NCBI RefSeq assembly: GCF_002078875.1
Contig: NC_034412.1
Span: forward strand, 13,206,995 to 13,270,994
Length of the DNA stretch: 64,000 nt
Source: Numida meleagris
Taxonomy: Eukaryota > Chordata > Aves > Galliformes > Numididae
Direction: 5' to 3'
The translations under genes and the position numbers were made by a program. The notes below the pieces were generated by a model that saw only the letters and a list, made by a program, of their open reading frames with translations, was not told the DNA's origin and searched no databases. This document shows, one piece after another, positions 59,564 to 64,000 of this stretch (positions are counted from its first letter, which is position 1; every line of letters begins with the position of its first letter).

Positions 59564-62500
59564 TGTATTGAACTTAGATTTACATACTGTTGCTGCTTGC
59601 TTGATCTCCTCTAGAGATCACAGCTTGAGTTCTTCCATGAAAAATGTTCTCTCCACCACGCCTGACAGTCTAAACCTGGCAACACGCTACCTGCTGAGTA
59701 CAACCCTCCAGGTATACAGAAGATAGAAGGATATGTCCTCAGCAGGTCTTTTTTATTGTGTGTTTATTTTTGTAGCAGCAAAACCCAAAACTTTTGTGCA
59801 TCCCCATATTGTATAACTCCAAAACTGAAATTAATCAAACTGGTTTTGGAAGATAAGAAAATCTACAGCTTCCTGGCCAGCTGGATTTTATTAGATTTGG
59901 AGATAAATAGTAGTAAGTATTCAGCATTCTTCTTGCTATTGCTTCTAGGACTATAGAAAAATAGTGTTTCATATATTCCACGTGGGGAAAAAAAACAAGA
60001 GGTACTTTTTGGGGTGTTAAATGGGATAAATTACATCATGAAATGTTTTTGCCAAGTTGAGTGCTCAAGCTTAAAGGTTTTCATTGTGACTCTGGCAGCA
60101 AAGCACAGACTATTTTGTTTGAGTATTTGTAAGTCTGTTTTTGCATATGGCATTTGTTGAAAGATATATTATGAGTGGGCAAAAAGTCAGTTATTGGACC
60201 TGAAACAAAATACGTATTTTTTGTGTCTTAAGATGGTAGCAGAAAGTAGTGAGAATAAGGTAATATTCTGGTAATACAAAGGGTTGCGTGTTCCCAGTGA
60301 AAAATCCCAGGTCTCCTCCTAAATCCCCATAAAAATGGATCACTTGGAATTTCATAAATTACAACTCACCTGAGAGCTAATTTTTTTTAGCAAATAAGTC
60401 AGCAAAAAAAGTTTTAATACATTATTTAAAGTTATAGAATTCAGCATATCTCCAAAATGGAATACTGCATCTCTCTCTTTTTTTTTTTTAAATAGTTGGT
60501 TACATAAATTTTCATATGATTTTCTGTAGGTATGTGACATTTAAAAAGGTGTAACAAAAACTTTGGTAAGAATACATATTAAATTGATTTGCTGTCACAG
60601 TAGACAAATAGAGCAATATTTGCACACCAGATAGGAACTGGCTTAATTTCTGTGTCCTTCTTCAACATTTTTAAAATTTTGACTGAAATGATTATTTTGT
60701 AAAGGAAAATAGTACGATATTTGACATTGAAAGTAGTACCCATCTGAGTCAATTCTTTTCACAAATTTAACATTTTAACAAACTGCTATGTTGAAATGAT
60801 TAACACTTGAAAGATACTATCTGTGGAATTGTGAGAGATAACAAAAATAGTGGATAAGCAAAATAGACGTAAGCACTCCATTCATCCAAAATTATTGTTA
60901 TTCTGCAGCAGCTTGGCTTTTTCTCTCTGTGAAATCTAAATCCAATACAGACACATTTGTTTTGCACTTCATACAGGAGATACTGCCATAAAAAGAAGCA
61001 ATTCACTACTTGCAACTTGTGTTCTGCCAATCTGCCCCGATTTATTATAAAAATCAATCTCATTTCAGATTTTTACATATTTCCTTAGACAATTTAGGCC
61101 TCTGTTTCAAAAAATACTAACTAAAATTATTAAATATAGAATATGTTTTGTTCTGAGGAAGAACTGAAATTACTTTAAATTGTTCAAACATCTTCATGTA
61201 AGTGAGATAATATTTTCAAAAGTATTGTAAATAATGGATTTGGTATCCAACATTCCTATCAGTGAGGGAATGTTGCTAGCAATAGCATTTGTAAGCTTCT
61301 GTTACAAAGCAAATAGTAGTCAATACAGTATTATTTAATGAAGGAAAAGATATGTATTTCTTACATAAAAGTAAAAAATGTTTTTGTAAATACTAATTTT
61401 TTTGTCTCACCCCATTTCATATGATCTACTACGATGATCAAAAACAAAAATAAACTTAAAAACAGAACAACAAAAAACAACTAAAAATAGTTAATGAAAC
61501 CTTAAAAGAAACCTTAGAAGAAAATGTGAAAAGACTTCTGAAATGAAGCAACAGAGAACACCTCACCATGTATATTTCCATCTTACTGTTCTTGAGACAT
61601 TGGACAGCATGTTACAGCTAGCTCATGGCAATATGTCTGCCATAAAAACCTGGTAATTGGTCCCATCCCTCTCATGCAGAGGCAGTTTCCAGAAGGACAT
61701 TCTGTCTGGTAAGAAAACTCATAGAGAAAGGCAAATTCAGCTAATACACAGAATTGAGGAAAAACTCTGAGCTGAATGCTTTAACAGGAGCTAAGGTGGA
61801 ATTTGGAGATAGCATAATTCAAATCCACGGACCCTATAAACGGAGAGAAAATATTGTCCAAAATCTCATGAGTGTTAGCAAGTCACTTCTTAAAACCTCC
61901 TCTGAGGTTTTTGTTTCCTCTTTAGACCTATCATGACTAGCTCAAGGGCTACAATGCTTTCTTCAGAGACTGATTTTTTTGGCAAGATAAACTCACAGAG
62001 TGAAACCTGATAATAAAAAAAAAATGCAATTATACAATCAATGAAGTCTGATTCTTTTAAAGCACAAATCTGAGAGATGAGAATCTCCTTCCACACCTTG
62101 CAACACACTTCCTGTAGTTATGCTATCATTTCTCTCATGTTGTGAGGCTTAATTTATTCATTTTTCTGAAGGATTTGGGGATCTTTGAATAGTTACTATA
62201 CAAGTGTTCAACAGCAACATTATGAATGAAAAGCTGCCACTAACTATAGACAAGATGCATATTTTCTTTCTATTCTGACTTACATTTCGATTTCTTTTAC
62301 ATAAAAGCAATGTATCTTTGTTCTCAATGAGCTAAAGTATGGAATAGATCTCATGGGCCTCCATTTTCAAGTTACTTCCACAATGCATAGAGGTTTCCAT
62401 TGGAGAATGGCATTTCTGTAACTGCAGAATCACAGAAAGCGGAGATCTTGCCAGTAAGGCAGCCTAAGTATTAAAGGATTACAGAGGCATACTGAGAAAT

Positions 62501-64000
62501 ATCTGTTCAGATGTGGTGCTTGTCACTTCTGCAAAACTATGACATATGTTTGGAATCTTCTGGGTAATTAGAAAATCCCATCCTATAATCAATGCTTTGG
62601 ATGGTGTTTTCTTTTGCTCTGTAAATCTGCAGTAGCAATTGCCTTTGCTTCAGTTTAAGACAGAGTACATAAATCAGATTCACACCAAATAGCTTTCTCT
62701 AATTTTTCAGAAGTGCTTTTGTACCTCTACAGTATGAAATGGGTATTAACTCCACTGAATAATACTATGTCATAAATAGGTTGAATCAGAGTCCTCCACT
62801 GACTGCCACTGAATAGTGTACTGAAGACAATACAATCAACACCATTTAGTGTTATTAAAAAAGTGTGGAAAAATATGGTGGGAGATTTCTCTTAGTGGGT
62901 ATTCTTCAAAACTCCCTTTAGCTTATCTGAATATGTGGTGCTGCTCTTGCTAGAAACCCTGCAGTCTTTTTTCTCTTGTAGAATTAATGTCTAGGAGACA
63001 AAACTTTCATCAGTAAGAGAAGCATCTAGCCAGAAACTTTTAAAAATTGATTGAAAGTAAAAAGTGTCACTAAGTTGGTTTGCTGTCCTTTCTCTTTGGC
63101 AGATATAAGGTTAAATACTGAGTTTGTTTACAAATGAAAGAATAATTTTATGCCATTCACCATCTGTGCAGCATCACAACATTATCACACACACTAGCAT
63201 CATTCAGAATGCTATGAAGTCAAAGTTGTAAAGGTATGTATCTTAGCTTCTATGCTGAGAGGTACTGATACTTGGAAACACTTAAGCAGCACTGCTGTAT
63301 GATGCTTCATTCTGTTAGTGCATCACTTATTAAAAGTAGATTCTCTTGAATATGAGCAAATGATATCACAATTTGGCTCCATAACACTGAAATAAATCAT
63401 TGGTTATCTAGTGTATTATTCCACTAAATATCCATATAACATACAGTCACAGACATCATTCCATTATTCTTGTTTTAATCCTGCTATGCTTTCAAATGTA
63501 CTGTGAAGGATGGAAACTGCAGTACTAACTTTTCTAGCATGGAAATGTAACTCGATCTTTAAGTTTGGGAACATGAAACATTCACATTTGGCAACAGTGA
63601 TTCTGATACCTACCGATAGATTGCAGAAACGCTACTCAAAATTGACAGGGCTTACACTTATGCTATCACTCGATCAGCAAAAGCAGAGTAGGGAAGCAGC
63701 ATTTGTAAGGCTGCTTTGTGCCAGATTGCACACCATGTCAAAAATCTATTTGAGTCCTTGTGTTCTTGCATTATAACCAGCAGATTTTCAGCTAGAGAAA
63801 AGTACAGAAAGTATGTAATTTAACTGACCTCGCCTCTGTAGAAATTGATTCAGATCAGAGGATGAAACTATTGATGCTTTGACTTGGGGAGGCCACTTCC
63901 CTTTTTCTTCTCTTTCCCAAATGAGATGTATCAGTGATTCATAAGGACTACTGCAAAATTTGAACTGAAATGTGAATGACTTGTTTAGGAAGGGTCTAAA

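Larger units (their letters stand above)
57191..64000. other. Distal 5' flanking DNA of SLC9A9
   Basis: AT-rich, largely unique sequence with no exon or full repeat I can recognise. A T-rich tract lies near 58011-58026, an A/G-rich tract at 59521-59563, and two RFX X-box-like sites at 58075 and 58133. Open frames are all shorter than 90 codons and without recognisable domains. Confidence 0.7.

Noticed and set aside
1..64000. Prokaryotic-type systems (operons, CRISPR, defence islands) or a new multi-gene system
   Set aside because: The exon-intron structure, CR1 LINEs, LTRs and composition are those of a bird nuclear genome. No clustered open frames, regularly spaced repeats or ribosome-binding sites are present.

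Overview
This window is vertebrate, almost certainly avian, nuclear DNA. It is AT-rich, intron-like sequence with a few short conserved exons. The repeats are bird repeats: many CR1 LINE fragments with the characteristic 3' tail (ATTCTATGATTCT), ERV-type LTRs of avian character, and a mariner remnant resembling the chicken Galluhop family. The last suggests a galliform such as chicken, but I cannot fix the species. There are no operons, prokaryotic genes, CRISPR arrays, rRNA or tRNA genes that I could recognise.

The only protein-coding gene I can support is the 5' part of SLC9A9 (NHE9, an endosomal sodium/proton exchanger) on the minus strand. Five consecutive exons join in phase with canonical splice sites and encode residues 1-216: exon 1 (46057-46231 coding, ATG at 46229-46231 behind an in-frame stop at 46280-46282), exon 2 (40154-40356), exon 3 (34210-34287), exon 4 (33535-33611) and exon 5 (2919-3034). 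The remaining exons, including the one with the family's conserved GESVLND motif, lie beyond position 1. Introns 1, 2, 3 and 4 are about 5.7, 5.9, 0.6 and 30.5 kb. Positions 46300-64000 are 5' flanking DNA with no exon I can recognise.

Layout by region: 1-2918 is intron 5, packed with nested and rearranged CR1 pieces. 3035-33534 is intron 4, mostly unique AT-rich DNA with a mariner remnant (3.8 kb), an LTR 3' end (15.9 kb), a real CpG island (about 22.85-23.13 kb) followed by splice-like signals on the plus strand, an LTR-family copy (25.1 kb) and an 86-nt pre-miRNA-like hairpin (27.8 kb). Intron 2 holds a 155-bp near-perfect CpG-rich foldback (34.63 kb) and a solo LTR with a 5-bp target duplication (37.8 kb). 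The flank from 46.8 kb has a CR1 with an inverted 5' end, further CR1s, and a second solo LTR with its own target duplication and a CR1 nested inside it (56.4-57.2 kb).

I did not find a new multi-gene system. The observations most worth following are the foldback at 34626-34780, the miRNA-like hairpin at 27790-27875, and the CpG island deep in intron 4 when exon 1 itself has none. Nearly all long open frames here are chance or repeat-derived.
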